NCBI GenBank assembly: GCA_020850995.1
Contig: JADZDP010000105.1
Location: 31,515-95,514, forward strand
Source: Deltaproteobacteria bacterium
GTDB lineage: Bacteria > Myxococcota > UBA727 > VGSZ01
DNA: 64,000 nt
Reading direction: 5' to 3'
The notes under the pieces were generated by a model. That model saw only the letters and a list, made by a program, of their open reading frames with translations, did no database searches and was not told the origin of the DNA. Positions 27,653-35,727 of this stretch are shown in pieces. The position numbers and the translations under genes are program-made. Positions within the stretch are counted from its first letter, which is position 1. Each line of letters opens with the position of its first letter.

Positions 27653-27861
27653 CTAGTACTACTTGATCGGATCGGATCGGATCGGATCGGATCGGATCGT
27701 CGTCTGCTGCGGCCGCGTCTGCCGGGCGCCTCACGGCGGGAGTCCTCGGCGGCGCCTGCGCCGTACAGCAAGTACGGCTCGGCGGCGCCTCCGGGCTCCG
27801 CCGCGATCCGCCTCGCCAGTCGCGACCTCGCTACGACGCCGATCCGACCAAGTAGCACTAG
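27653..27861. mobile_element. 209-bp imperfect palindromic (MITE/REP-like) element
   Basis: The ends are near-perfect 23-bp inverted repeats: ctagtactacttgatcggat on the left matches the reverse complement of the right end with only two mismatches. The complementarity continues inward with scattered mismatches to a perfect central hairpin (gccgtac, 27760-27766, with gtacggc, 27772-27778, loop of 5). The left arm is about 24 bp longer than the right because a GATCG pentamer is expanded there. No coding capacity. The form is that of a non-autonomous palindromic element; no flanking target duplication was recognised. It could also fold in the mRNA of either neighbour. Confidence 0.7.
27665..27699 (+). 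repeat. GATCG pentanucleotide microsatellite, seven copies
   Basis: Seven perfect tandem GATCG units inside the left arm of the palindromic element. The right arm has about two at the matching place, so this is a local slippage expansion and a probable site of length variation. Confidence 0.95.
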
Positions 27862-27884
27862 CGCCGCATCGGCGCCGTCATGCT

Positions 27885-28508
27885 ATGGCAGCGACCATGC
27901 TGCGTCCCATCGTCACCACGGCCGTCTCGACCTCGCTCGCGTTGGCGCTCGTGAGCACTATCGGGTGCGCCAGCACCACCGCGGGGCCGGCTGCCGGCCC
28001 GGTACGCGCACGCGACCTCGTGCCGCTGGCCGTGGGCAACTCGTGGGAGTACCGCGTGTCGGCCGACGGCCCCGCGGCGACCTCGTCGGTCACCATCGTC
28101 GACAAGAGCGCCGACGGCTACTTCATCGACAACCGCGGCAACCGGCTGGCGCCGCGCAGCGACGGCCTGTTCGACGGTGACCGCTTCCTCGTGCAGGAGC
28201 CGCTCGAAGAGGGTCATAGCTGGATCGCCGTGCCCAAGGACCAGCCGAGCGTGGTGGAGAAGTACCGCATCGCGTCGGTGGCGGCCTCGATCAGCGTCCC
28301 CGCCGGGGCCTTCGAGCACTGCGTGGAGGTCGAGGCGGAGCAAACGCTCCAGCAAGGCGTCATGAAGATGGTCTGGACCTTCGCGCCCGGGGTCGGCCTC
28401 ATCAAGATCCAACAGCGCGTCACGCCGACTGGGGAAAGCGAACGCACCACCATGACCATGGAGCTGGTGCGCTTCCAGGTGCAGCCCGCAGGGACGCCCT
28501 CGAGCTGA
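27885..28508 (+). CDS. lipoprotein with DUF3108-like beta domain
   Basis: 207 residues from the ATG at 27885 (another in-frame ATG is at 27897); the open frame further upstream is the palindromic element. The signal peptide ends in VSTIGC. The mature part opens LVPLAVGNSWEYRV, followed by beta strands (SSVTIVDKSADGYFI, TMTMELVRFQVQP) and WTFAPGVGLIKIQQ, a pattern seen in small exported beta-barrel or lipocalin-like proteins. Catalytic residues are not evident. It ends 11 bp before the PaaK-like ligase, so the two are probably co-transcribed. Confidence 0.78.
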   Translation: MAATMLRPIVTTAVSTSLALALVSTIGCASTTAGPAAGPVRARDLVPLAVGNSWEYRVSADGPAATSSVTIVDKSADGYFIDNRGNRLAPRSDGLFDGDRFLVQEPLEEGHSWIAVPKDQPSVVEKYRIASVAASISVPAGAFEHCVEVEAEQTLQQGVMKMVWTFAPGVGLIKIQQRVTPTGESERTTMTMELVRFQVQPAGTPSS

Positions 28509-28519
28509 GCGCCGCCACC

Positions 28520-29941
28520 ATGAGCCAGGCGCAAGAGATCGCCGCCTTCGGCCTCGAGCTGGTCCAGGCCTGGCGACGCACGAGCGCGAGCCGCGCCCTC
28601 ATCCGCGAGGTGCAAGAGCGCCGCGTGCGCTTGGTGCTGGCGGCGGCGTCGCGCACGCGCTTCTACGGCGGTCGGCGCCTCGAGCGCCTGAGCGACGTTG
28701 AGCCGGTGCGCAAGGCCGACCTGCAGGCGCGCCTCGACGACACCTTCACCGACCCGGCGCTGTCGAAGGCCGCGCTCTTGTCGTTCGTGCACGGCGGGGC
28801 TGCGCCCGGCACCTTGCTGCAAGGCCGCTACCTGGTGGCCACCACCTCGGGCACCACCGGCCACGTGGGGCTCTTCGTCGACGACGTCGCCGGCTGGGCT
28901 CGCCAGCGCGCGGTGGTGTTCGCGCGCATGTTTCAGGGGCTGTTGACGCCCGACGGCTTCGCCATGCTCGCGCGCCGCCGCTACCGCCTCGCCTTCGTCA
29001 TCGCCAGCGGTGGCCACTGGCTCACCTCGATCCTCGCCGGTCGCATGCCCACCCTCGGGCGCGCCTTCGCCGACTCGCGCGTGGTGCCGGTCGACGCACC
29101 CTTGCCCCACGTGGTCGCCGAGCTGAACGCCTTCGCCCCCTTGCTCCTGCACTCGTACCCCACCTTCATCGAGGTGCTGTGCGCCGAGGCGCGCAGGGGT
29201 CGGCTGCGCATCGATCCCGAGATCGTGAGCGCGGGCAGCGAGCCCATCTCGCAAGCGTGCCGCGAGGCCGTGCGCGCGGCCTTCCCGCGCGCGCGCTTGG
29301 TGGAGACCTACGCGGCCACCGAGTGCCTGGCCATGGCGACGTCGTGCCCGCACGGCGCCGTGCACGTCAACGAAGACGCGTGTGTGCTCGAGCCCGTCGA
29401 CGACTGCATGCGACCCGTGCCGCCGGGCACCGACGCGCCCCGCGTGTTGGTCACCAACCTCTCGAACGTGGTGCAGCCGCTGGTGCGCTACGAGCTCACC
29501 GACAGCGTCACCATCATCGACGAGCCATGCCCTTGTGGATCGCCGTTTGCGCGCATCGTGGTGCGCGGCCGGACCGACGACACCTTCTACTTGCTCGACG
29601 GGGACGGGCGCGCCCAGGCGCACCCGCCCATCCCCATCGAGGTGGCGTTCCTGGGCGTACCCGGGCTGTTGCAGTACCAGATCGTGCACGAGGCGCAGAA
29701 CCGTCTGCGCTTGTCCTTCGTCGCCGACGACGACGGGCGCCCGTCGGAGGTTGCCGCGGGCCTCGAGGATCGCCTGGCGCGCTACCTCGGCGATCACGGG
29801 CTGCTCGAGCACGTGAGCTACGTGGTGGACCAGGTCGACGCCGTCGAGCGGCACGCGCGCTCGAAGAAGCTGCGCCAGATCGAGAGCCGCGTGGGACGTC
29901 CTGCCGGCGAGGTGGTGGCAGCCATCGCCGCGCGCCGCTGA
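28520..29941 (+). CDS. PaaK-like AMP-forming ligase (phenylacetate-CoA ligase family)
   Basis: 473 residues, normal for the family. The adenylate-forming signature ATTSGTTGHVG lies at about 107-117. The second core motif is VETYAATECLAMA, and the AMP/ribose-binding region is VRYELTDSV with RTDD. The pair CPCGSP near 350 is typical of the PaaK/coenzyme F390 synthetase branch. The protein activates a carboxylic acid with ATP; whether CoA is the acceptor is not determinable, and no phenylacetate genes are near. Such enzymes are often found in lipid or natural-product contexts. Confidence 0.85.
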   Translation: MSQAQEIAAFGLELVQAWRRTSASRALIREVQERRVRLVLAAASRTRFYGGRRLERLSDVEPVRKADLQARLDDTFTDPALSKAALLSFVHGGAAPGTLLQGRYLVATTSGTTGHVGLFVDDVAGWARQRAVVFARMFQGLLTPDGFAMLARRRYRLAFVIASGGHWLTSILAGRMPTLGRAFADSRVVPVDAPLPHVVAELNAFAPLLLHSYPTFIEVLCAEARRGRLRIDPEIVSAGSEPISQACREAVRAAFPRARLVETYAATECLAMATSCPHGAVHVNEDACVLEPVDDCMRPVPPGTDAPRVLVTNLSNVVQPLVRYELTDSVTIIDEPCPCGSPFARIVVRGRTDDTFYLLDGDGRAQAHPPIPIEVAFLGVPGLLQYQIVHEAQNRLRLSFVADDDGRPSEVAAGLEDRLARYLGDHGLLEHVSYVVDQVDAVERHARSKKLRQIESRVGRPAGEVVAAIAARR

Positions 29942-29995
29942 GGCCGCGGAAGATCCGCCGCGCCGGAGGGCGCGGAAAAGTGCTAAGCCCGGCCC

Positions 29996-30595
29996 ATGCG
30001 CGGCCGCTTCATCGTCCTCGAGGGAGCCGACGGCACCGGCACCACGACGCAGGCCCGGGCCCTGGCTGACCACCTGATCGCCAAGGGGCGCACCGTCCAC
30101 GTCACCGCGGAGCCATCGCGCGGACCCATCGGCGCGCTCATCCGGCAGATGCTCGGAGGCGAGCGGCCGCGCGAAGCCATCCACCGCGAGCTGGCGCTCC
30201 TGTTCGCGGCCGACCGCCTTGATCACCTGGCGCGCGAGATCGAGCCCAAGTTGGTCGCCGGTGTCGACGTCATCAGCGACCGCTACGTGCTCTCGAGCCT
30301 GGTGTACCAGAGCCTCGACCTGCCGCTCCCGTGGATCGAGTCGCTCAACCAGCACGCGCCGCCCGCCGAGGTGACGGTGCTCCTGACGCTGCCCGTGGAC
30401 GTGGCGCTGGCGCGCGTGCTCGGCCGCGCTGGCCAGCGCGAGGTGTTCGATGCGCGCGAGGTGCAGGCGCGGGTGCACGCGCGCTACCTCGAGCTGGCGC
30501 AGCGGGCCCACGCTCGCGTCGTCGACGGAGACGGCGCCATCGCCGAGGTCAGCGCGCGCCTGTGCGCGGCCGTCGACGCGGCGCTCGGGACCTGA
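29996..30595 (+). CDS. tmk: thymidylate kinase with atypical P-loop
   Basis: 199 residues; phosphorylates dTMP to dTDP. The family pattern is clear: FIVLEGADG at the N-terminus, AEPSRGPIGALIR (dTMP-binding Arg), LFAADRLDH, and DRYVLSSLVYQS (the DRY signature). The odd point is the P-loop, GADGTGTTTQ: the invariant Walker A Lys (residue 16) is Thr (codon at 30041). All other motifs are intact, so the gene is not a pseudogene by sequence. folP starts 2 bp downstream, giving a nucleotide/folate pair. Confidence 0.9.
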   Translation: MRGRFIVLEGADGTGTTTQARALADHLIAKGRTVHVTAEPSRGPIGALIRQMLGGERPREAIHRELALLFAADRLDHLAREIEPKLVAGVDVISDRYVLSSLVYQSLDLPLPWIESLNQHAPPAEVTVLLTLPVDVALARVLGRAGQREVFDAREVQARVHARYLELAQRAHARVVDGDGAIAEVSARLCAAVDAALGT

Positions 30596-30596
30596 C

Positions 30597-31442
30597 GTGC
30601 GCTGCGCGCTGCGCTGTGGCGATCGCAGCTTCGCGCTCGGCACGCGCACCTTCGTCGTGGGTATCGTCAACGTCACGCCAGACTCGTTCTCGGACGGTGG
30701 CCGCTTCCTCAGTGTCGAGGCCGCAGTGGCGCACGGGTTGCGCCTGCTCGACGACGGGGCCGACCTGCTCGACGTGGGCGGCGAGAGCACGCGCCCCGGC
30801 GCTGCGGAGGTCAGCGCCACCGACGAGCTCGCGCGCGTGCTCCCGGTGGTCGAGCGCCTGGCGGCGCGCGGCGCGCGCTGCCTCTCCGTCGACACCCGGC
30901 GCGCCTCCGTGGCCGAAGCGTGCCTCGCCGCCGGCGCCTCGTGGATCAACGACGTGAGCGCGCTGGTCGACGACCCCGCGATGAGCACCGTGGCTGCGAA
31001 GGCCGACGCTGTGGTGCTGATGCATCGGCGCGAGATGCGCGCGGGGCACGCGGGTGACGACGTGCGCTACCGCGATCTGCTCGGCGAGGTGCACGGCTTC
31101 TTGGCCGAGCGCGTGGCCGCCGCGGTGCAGGGCGGCGTGCCGAAGGAGCGCATCGTCGTCGACCCGGGCCTCGGCTTCGGCAAGTCGGTCGACGACAACC
31201 TGCGCCTCTTGCGGGCCAGCGCGCGTCTGCGGGGTCTGGCGCCAGTGCTGGTGGGCCCGTCGCGCAAGCGCTTCCTCGGTGCCATCTCGGGCATCGAGCT
31301 GCCCGAGGAGCGCGACGCGGCCACGCACGGCGCGGTGGCGCTGGCAGGCCTGGCGGGCGCCGACTTCGTCCGTGTCCACGACGTCAGAGGTGCCATCGCC
31401 GTGCTGCGCGTGGTGCAGGCAGCCGTGGCGCTCGGATCCTGA
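30597..31442 (+). CDS. folP: dihydropteroate synthase
   Basis: 281 residues from a GTG at 30597, 2 bp after tmk. Condenses p-aminobenzoate with dihydropterin pyrophosphate in folate synthesis. The signature VGIVNVTPDSFSDGG and the loop DVGGESTRPGA are both intact. SVDTRRASVAEACLAAGASWINDVSA gives the pterin-binding strand, and DPGLGFGKSVDDNLRLL, GPSRKRFLG (catalytic Lys/Arg) and VRVHDV complete the TIM barrel. The known sulfonamide-contact regions look ordinary. Confidence 0.96.
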   Translation: MRCALRCGDRSFALGTRTFVVGIVNVTPDSFSDGGRFLSVEAAVAHGLRLLDDGADLLDVGGESTRPGAAEVSATDELARVLPVVERLAARGARCLSVDTRRASVAEACLAAGASWINDVSALVDDPAMSTVAAKADAVVLMHRREMRAGHAGDDVRYRDLLGEVHGFLAERVAAAVQGGVPKERIVVDPGLGFGKSVDDNLRLLRASARLRGLAPVLVGPSRKRFLGAISGIELPEERDAATHGAVALAGLAGADFVRVHDVRGAIAVLRVVQAAVALGS

Positions 31443-31481
31443 TTCAGCACCTGAGCACTTCCTGCTAACCATTCGTTGCTC

Positions 31482-31739
31482 ATGGCCCGCGCCCGCTCTG
31501 GTAAGCGCAAGAAGGGGAAGAAGAAGCGCGCCGCGGTGCCGGCGACGGCGCCGCGTCGTCGGCGCGCGCCGCGCGTCAAGGTGCGCCGCGGGCCCGTGCA
31601 GCTCTGGCTTCCCCTGCAGATGCCGCTCGGCCTCTCGGGCGGGGTGGCGCTGGCGCCCGCCCCGCTCGATGACCGGGGCGAGGGAGAGGCGCCGGCCGCG
31701 GGCGCGCCGCTCGGGGTGCAGGAGAGCTTGTTTGGCTGA
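31482..31739 (+). CDS. small basic protein with two beta-clamp-binding-like motifs
   Basis: 85 residues from the ATG at 31482 (a TTG two codons upstream is the alternative). The N-terminal third is strongly basic (KRKKGKKKR, RRRR), suggesting nucleic-acid binding; the rest is Pro/Gly/Ala-rich and probably disordered. Two short motifs match the known consensus forms for binding the DNA polymerase III beta clamp: QLWLPL (40-45, QLxLxL form) and QESLF (80-84, QxxLF form) next to the C-terminus. No family recognised and no clear ribosome site. It follows folP by 39 bp. Confidence 0.5.
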   Translation: MARARSGKRKKGKKKRAAVPATAPRRRRAPRVKVRRGPVQLWLPLQMPLGLSGGVALAPAPLDDRGEGEAPAAGAPLGVQESLFG

Positions 31740-31796
31740 GGAGCGAGCGGGGTTCGACGGCCGTTGACAGGGGCCTCCGGCCGCAGCCCGCAGCGG

Positions 31797-33422
31797 CTAC
31801 TCCGGCTCGGGCTCGCCCTCCGCGGTGTTCAGCCCCGCGAGCTTGCGCGCCAGCGTGTTGCGCCCGATGCCGAGCTTGCGCGCGGCCTCGCTTTGGTTGT
31901 TGCCGAGCGCCTTCAATACCAGGCGGATGTGCTCGTGCTCGAGGGCATCGAGCGTGAGGTTCGGGTCACCCACCACCACGGCGCCGGGCATGGTCGTCGA
32001 CGACACCGTGCGCGGCCGCGGCAGCGACAGATCGCGCGCGCTGATGACGCCGCCGTCGCACAGCACCACGGCGCTCTCGATGACGTGCTCGAGCTCGCGG
32101 ATGTTGCCGGGGTAGGGGTGCTGCAGGAGGCGCTGGGTGGCGTCGTCGGCGAGGCGCACGTTGGGGCGACCGTGGCGGCGGCCGTACTTGTCGACGAAGT
32201 GCTCGATGAGGCGCAGCAGGTCGCTGGTGCCGCGATCGCGCAGCGCGGGCATGCGCAACGCCACCACGTGGATGCGGTAGTAGAGGTCCTCGCGGAACGC
32301 GCCCGCCTCCACCATCGCCTGCAGGTCGCGGTGGGTGGCGCACACCACGCGCACGTCGGCGGCCAGGGTCTTGGTGCCGCCCACGCGCTCGAACTCGCGG
32401 TCTTGCAGCACCCGCAAGAGCTTGCCCTGCAGCTTCAAGGGCAGCTCGCCGATCTCGTCGATGAACAGGGTGCCACCCTCGGCCGCCTCGATCTTGCCCG
32501 GCATGGTGCGATCGGCGCCGGTGAACGCGCCCTTCTCGTGACCAAAGAGCTCGTTCTCCATCAAGGACTCGGGCAGCGTGGTGCAGTCGACCTTGACGAA
32601 GGGCTTGCCCTTGCGCGGCGAGTTCATGTGCACGGCGCGCGCGATCAGCTCCTTGCCGGTGCCGCTCTCGCCGAGCACGAGCACGGTGACCGAGGTGGGC
32701 GCGGCCTTCTCGACCAGCGCGTACACCCGCTTCATCGGCTCGCTCTCGCCGACGATCTGGTTGTAGCGGAAGGCAAGGCGCGGCCGCTTGTCGTCGGCCA
32801 GGGGGCTCCTCTTCTTGAGCTCGGCGTACAGGCTGGTGCGCTCGAGCACGCTGCCCGCTTGCTTGGCCAAGGCGGTGGCCGCCTTCTCGTCATCGTCGAG
32901 GAAGCGGCCCTTCTTGGCGTTCAAGAGCTGCAAGACGCCGATGACGTCGCCGCGGCTGTCGAACATCGGCAGCGCCATCACCGAGCGCGTGACGTAGCCC
33001 GTGGCCTTGTCGGTGCGCGGATCGAAGCGCGGGTCGCTCTGCGCGTCGACGACCCGGACGGCGGCCCCGCTCTGGGCCACGGTGCCGGCCAGGCCCTGGC
33101 CGAGCTGGAGCACGATGCTGCCGGGGGCGTCGGAGACGATGGAGGTCACGGTGCGCGCAGCACCGTCGACCAGGTAGAGCGTGCCGCGATCAGCGCCGAT
33201 CTGGCGCACCACCGCGTCGACCAAGGCGCCGAGCAGCTCGGTGAGCTCCACACCGCGCGTGAGGAAGGGCGCGGCCGCCAGCGCCACCGACTCGACGATC
33301 GTGTCTTCCTCGCCGTCCACGCGCCCAACCTTTGCAGGCCTGGCGCCCGCTTCCAAGCGGCCGGCATCGCTGGCGGGAAGGCGGACATATGGTAGCTTGC
33401 CGGCCTCATGGGTCGTCGTCAT
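31797..33422 (-). CDS. GAF-domain sigma-54-dependent Fis-family regulator
   Basis: 541 residues from the ATG at 33422 (GGAG 6 bp upstream). A GAF sensor (about 45-190) includes [13 protein letters not shown] and [13 protein letters not shown]. The AAA+ domain follows with Walker A GESGTGKE, sigma-54 loop GAFTGA and Walker [12 protein letters not shown], all intact. The Fis-type helix-turn-helix is at the C-terminus ([24 protein letters not shown]). It lacks a receiver domain, so it probably responds to a small ligand or partner through GAF. Its first 15 bp overlap those of the divergent gene at 33408. Confidence 0.93.
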   Translation of the reverse strand: MTTTHEAGKLPYVRLPASDAGRLEAGARPAKVGRVDGEEDTIVESVALAAAPFLTRGVELTELLGALVDAVVRQIGADRGTLYLVDGAARTVTSIVSDAPGSIVLQLGQGLAGTVAQSGAAVRVVDAQSDPRFDPRTDKATGYVTRSVMALPMFDSRGDVIGVLQLLNAKKGRFLDDDEKAATALAKQAGSVLERTSLYAELKKRSPLADDKRPRLAFRYNQIVGESEPMKRVYALVEKAAPTSVTVLVLGESGTGKELIARAVHMNSPRKGKPFVKVDCTTLPESLMENELFGHEKGAFTGADRTMPGKIEAAEGGTLFIDEIGELPLKLQGKLLRVLQDREFERVGGTKTLAADVRVVCATHRDLQAMVEAGAFREDLYYRIHVVALRMPALRDRGTSDLLRLIEHFVDKYGRRHGRPNVRLADDATQRLLQHPYPGNIRELEHVIESAVVLCDGGVISARDLSLPRPRTVSSTTMPGAVVVGDPNLTLDALEHEHIRLVLKALGNNQSEAARKLGIGRNTLARKLAGLNTAEGEPEPE

Positions 33423-33878
33423 GCTGGCTCCATCAGGATCGTGTCGGCGCTGGCAGTGGCGTTCGCCACGTTGCCGCTGTCTGGCTCGGCCTGCCTCTCG
33501 CTCCTCGGCGACGACGAGCGCGAGCAGTGCGAGCAGGTGTGCGCCAAAGAGGCTGCCTGCGATCTGCGCGGCGAGGCCGCGTGCGTGGCGTCGTTGTGCG
33601 ACGCCGAGGGCTTCAAAGTAGTCGACGCCGACGGCGACGCGCACGATCTGGCCGCGCTCGACGCCAACCAGTGCGAGCAGGACGCCGAGGACTGCGCCGA
33701 GCTGGCCTTGTGCGCCTGCCCCGATGCGTGCGCGCGCGTCGACGAGTGCACCGGCGATCCCGACGCCACCTGCGTCAACACGTGCGAGACGCTCATCGAG
33801 CAGGCCCCCGCGGCGGCCTTCCAGGAGAACCGATGCAAGATGGAGAGCGCCTGCGCCGACGTGCCTGCCTGCTCGTGA
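33408..33878 (+). CDS. Cys-rich exported protein
   Basis: 156 residues. The N-terminal signal (about 1-28, IVSALAVAFATLPLSGSAC) ends at a Cys that could be lipidated, though the lipobox is imperfect. The mature part is acidic with about 14 Cys in short-spaced pairs (CEQVCAKEAACDL, CACPDACARVDEC, CVNTCETL), probably disulfide-bonded outside the cytoplasm. The ATG at 33408 lacks a clear ribosome site and overlaps the start of the divergent regulator. The next gene begins inside its 3' end. No family recognised. Confidence 0.72.
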   Translation: MGRRHAGSIRIVSALAVAFATLPLSGSACLSLLGDDEREQCEQVCAKEAACDLRGEAACVASLCDAEGFKVVDADGDAHDLAALDANQCEQDAEDCAELALCACPDACARVDECTGDPDATCVNTCETLIEQAPAAAFQENRCKMESACADVPACS

Positions 33879-34654
33879 GCGGCGTCGTGCTCGCGTGGGC
33901 CGGGCCCGCGGGCGCCATGGCCGAGGAGCTGGTCGAAGGCGAGCTGCCCACCGAGAGCGCGGCGCCGGTGTTCTTGGTCACCGAGGTGGTGGTGGGCGAG
34001 GGCGTGGCCGTTGACAAAGACGCCGCGCGCGACGTGCTGGCAAACCGCTTCGGACGCTTGAAGGACAAGATCGAGGTGCGCAGCCTGGCCGAGGTCAAGA
34101 GCTCGCTCGACCGCGCGGCCATGGCGCAGATGCTCGGCAGCACCGAGAGCGACGGCGACCTGGCCAAGATCGGTGAGTACGTGGCCGTCGACCACATCGT
34201 GTTCGGGCGCATCGCACAGGTGGCTGGTGTCACCGAGGTGCAGGTGAAGATCTTCAACACCAAGGACGGCGTCACCGAGGCCGGCTACTCGCGCCGCCTC
34301 AAGGCGGGCGCGCCGCCGCAGCTCGTGCTCACGCTGCTCGACACCCTGGCCGACAACCTGCTCGCCTTCGCCATCGACGCGTACACCGACGCCGTGCCCG
34401 ACGCGCAGTTCCTCGCGCTCAAGAACAAGAAGCTCACGCCGCGCGCTGCCACCGTGGCCGCCTCGCCGTGGTCCATGCTGGGCGTGGTGGGCGGCGCGGT
34501 AACCGGCGCGGGCGTTGGTGCGGGCGCCTTGGGCGGCTACGTGCTCGCGACCGGGCAGGGCGATCAGACCATGGGGCTCGTGCTGGCGGGCGCCGGGGCC
34601 GGCGCCGCGCTGGTCGGCACCGGCCTGGTGGTGGCCGACGGGCTCACCGAGTAG
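33833..34654 (+). CDS. exported CsgG/LpoB-like protein with C-terminal hydrophobic region
   Basis: 273 residues from the ATG at 33833, chosen for the AGGAG 5 bp upstream; it overlaps the preceding gene by 46 bp. The signal peptide spans about 1-28 (LLVSGVVLAWAGPAGAMA). The domain at about 42-185 runs VTEVVVGEG..., LANRFGRLKDKIEVRSLAEV, AKIGEYVAVDHIVFGRIAQVAGVTEVQVKIF, matching the alpha/beta pattern of CsgG/LpoB-type periplasmic modules (inference). A Gly/Ala-rich hydrophobic stretch (about 210-265) could be one or two membrane helices. Converges on the MBL gene with an 8-bp gap. Confidence 0.75.
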   Translation: MQDGERLRRRACLLVSGVVLAWAGPAGAMAEELVEGELPTESAAPVFLVTEVVVGEGVAVDKDAARDVLANRFGRLKDKIEVRSLAEVKSSLDRAAMAQMLGSTESDGDLAKIGEYVAVDHIVFGRIAQVAGVTEVQVKIFNTKDGVTEAGYSRRLKAGAPPQLVLTLLDTLADNLLAFAIDAYTDAVPDAQFLALKNKKLTPRAATVAASPWSMLGVVGGAVTGAGVGAGALGGYVLATGQGDQTMGLVLAGAGAGAALVGTGLVVADGLTE

Positions 34655-34662
34655 CCGGCGCA

Positions 34663-35580
34663 TCAGAGCGAGAGCTCCAGGCCCTCTTGCGCGATGGTGG
34701 TGCTGGCGAAGCGCGCGCGCGCGCGCGACGCCAGGCGATCCATGAACGCGTCGTCGTGGCCGGGGTCGTGGTGCGTGAGGCACAACGAGCGCACCTTGGC
34801 GCGCTCGGCGAGCGTCGCGCCCATCTCGAAGGTCGAGTGGCCCCAGCCGCGGCGCGAGAAGGTGCCTTTGCCTTCGTACTCCTCGGGCGTGTACATGGCG
34901 TCGAAGATGAGCAGGTCGGCGCCGCGCGACAGGTCCACCAAGCCGTTGAACACCTCGCCGTCGATGCCTTGGGCGAGCTCGAGGTCGGTGGCGTACACCA
35001 CCGCGTGCCCGTCGTGCTCCACCCGCCAGGCCACGCAACCGTTTGGGTGATCGACGCCGATGTGGCGCACGATGATGGGCGCGCTCGACGCGGGCAGGGT
35101 GATGCGCTCGCCGTAGGGCACGTCGAAGAAGCGCAGGTCGGCGCGCATGGCGTCGAGGCCCACGGGGAAGTGCGGCGCCGTCATCTGCGCGGCCAAGGCG
35201 GCGCGCACGCCCTTGGCGTCGTCGACCGGGGGGCCGTCAGACAGCGTGGCCATAGGGAACTCGATGGTCTGCGGGTGGCCGCCGGGATCGAGGTCCGACT
35301 GCACGCCGTAGACGTCGAGGCGGTTGCCGGCCCCAAAGGCCGGGCCGAAGAAGGGGAAGCCCTGGATGTGGTCCCAGTGCAGGTGCGAGAAGAACAGGTG
35401 CGCGCGCACGCCCTGGAAGCCGAGCTCGGTGCCCAAGCGCCGGATGCCGGTGCCCGCGTCGAAGATCAGGGTCTCGCCGCCCACCTGCACGGCCACGCAC
35501 GAGGTGTTGCCGCCGTAGCGGCGCGTCTCGTCGCCCGCCGTCGCGATGGAACCACGAACCCCGTAGAACTTGACCTTCAT
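34663..35580 (-). CDS. MBL-fold metallo-hydrolase (RNase Z/PhnP-like subgroup)
   Basis: 305 residues from the ATG at 35580, with GGAGGAAG upstream. Begins MKVKFYGVRGSIATAG with YGGNTSCVAVQVGG, the start of a subgroup of MBL hydrolases related to phosphodiesterases and motility-linked proteins. Zinc ligands: HLHWDHIQG (HxHxDH) at about 86-94, the later Asp in YATDLE, and the final His in LTHHDPGHDD. LLIFDAMYTPEEY is characteristic of this subgroup. Probably a cytoplasmic phosphodiesterase or hydrolase; the substrate is not deducible. Confidence 0.88.
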   Translation of the reverse strand: MKVKFYGVRGSIATAGDETRRYGGNTSCVAVQVGGETLIFDAGTGIRRLGTELGFQGVRAHLFFSHLHWDHIQGFPFFGPAFGAGNRLDVYGVQSDLDPGGHPQTIEFPMATLSDGPPVDDAKGVRAALAAQMTAPHFPVGLDAMRADLRFFDVPYGERITLPASSAPIIVRHIGVDHPNGCVAWRVEHDGHAVVYATDLELAQGIDGEVFNGLVDLSRGADLLIFDAMYTPEEYEGKGTFSRRGWGHSTFEMGATLAERAKVRSLCLTHHDPGHDDAFMDRLASRARARFASTTIAQEGLELSL

Positions 35581-35727
35581 CACGGCTTCCTCCTGCCTTC
35601 GGGTTGTCCCATTGCCAGCCTCGTGCCGATCGACAAAAGCGAGCAACATCAAGCACGTACACCGGAGCTCGCCGCCGCCCTGCACTTCCATGGAGCGGCG
35701 CTGCGCTGATCCGATCCAGAGTCGGGC

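Noticed and set aside
27665..27699. Short repeats considered as a CRISPR array
   Set aside because: Units are 5 bp, perfect and without spacers; this is a microsatellite in a palindromic element.
28214..30988. 924-codon minus-strand frame opposite the lipoprotein, PaaK-like ligase and tmk
   Set aside because: Spans three real plus-strand genes and shows no conserved motif.
35581..35727. Region between the MBL hydrolase and tilS searched for a tRNA or riboswitch
   Set aside because: No cloverleaf, TPsiC-like stretch or conserved riboswitch core was found.
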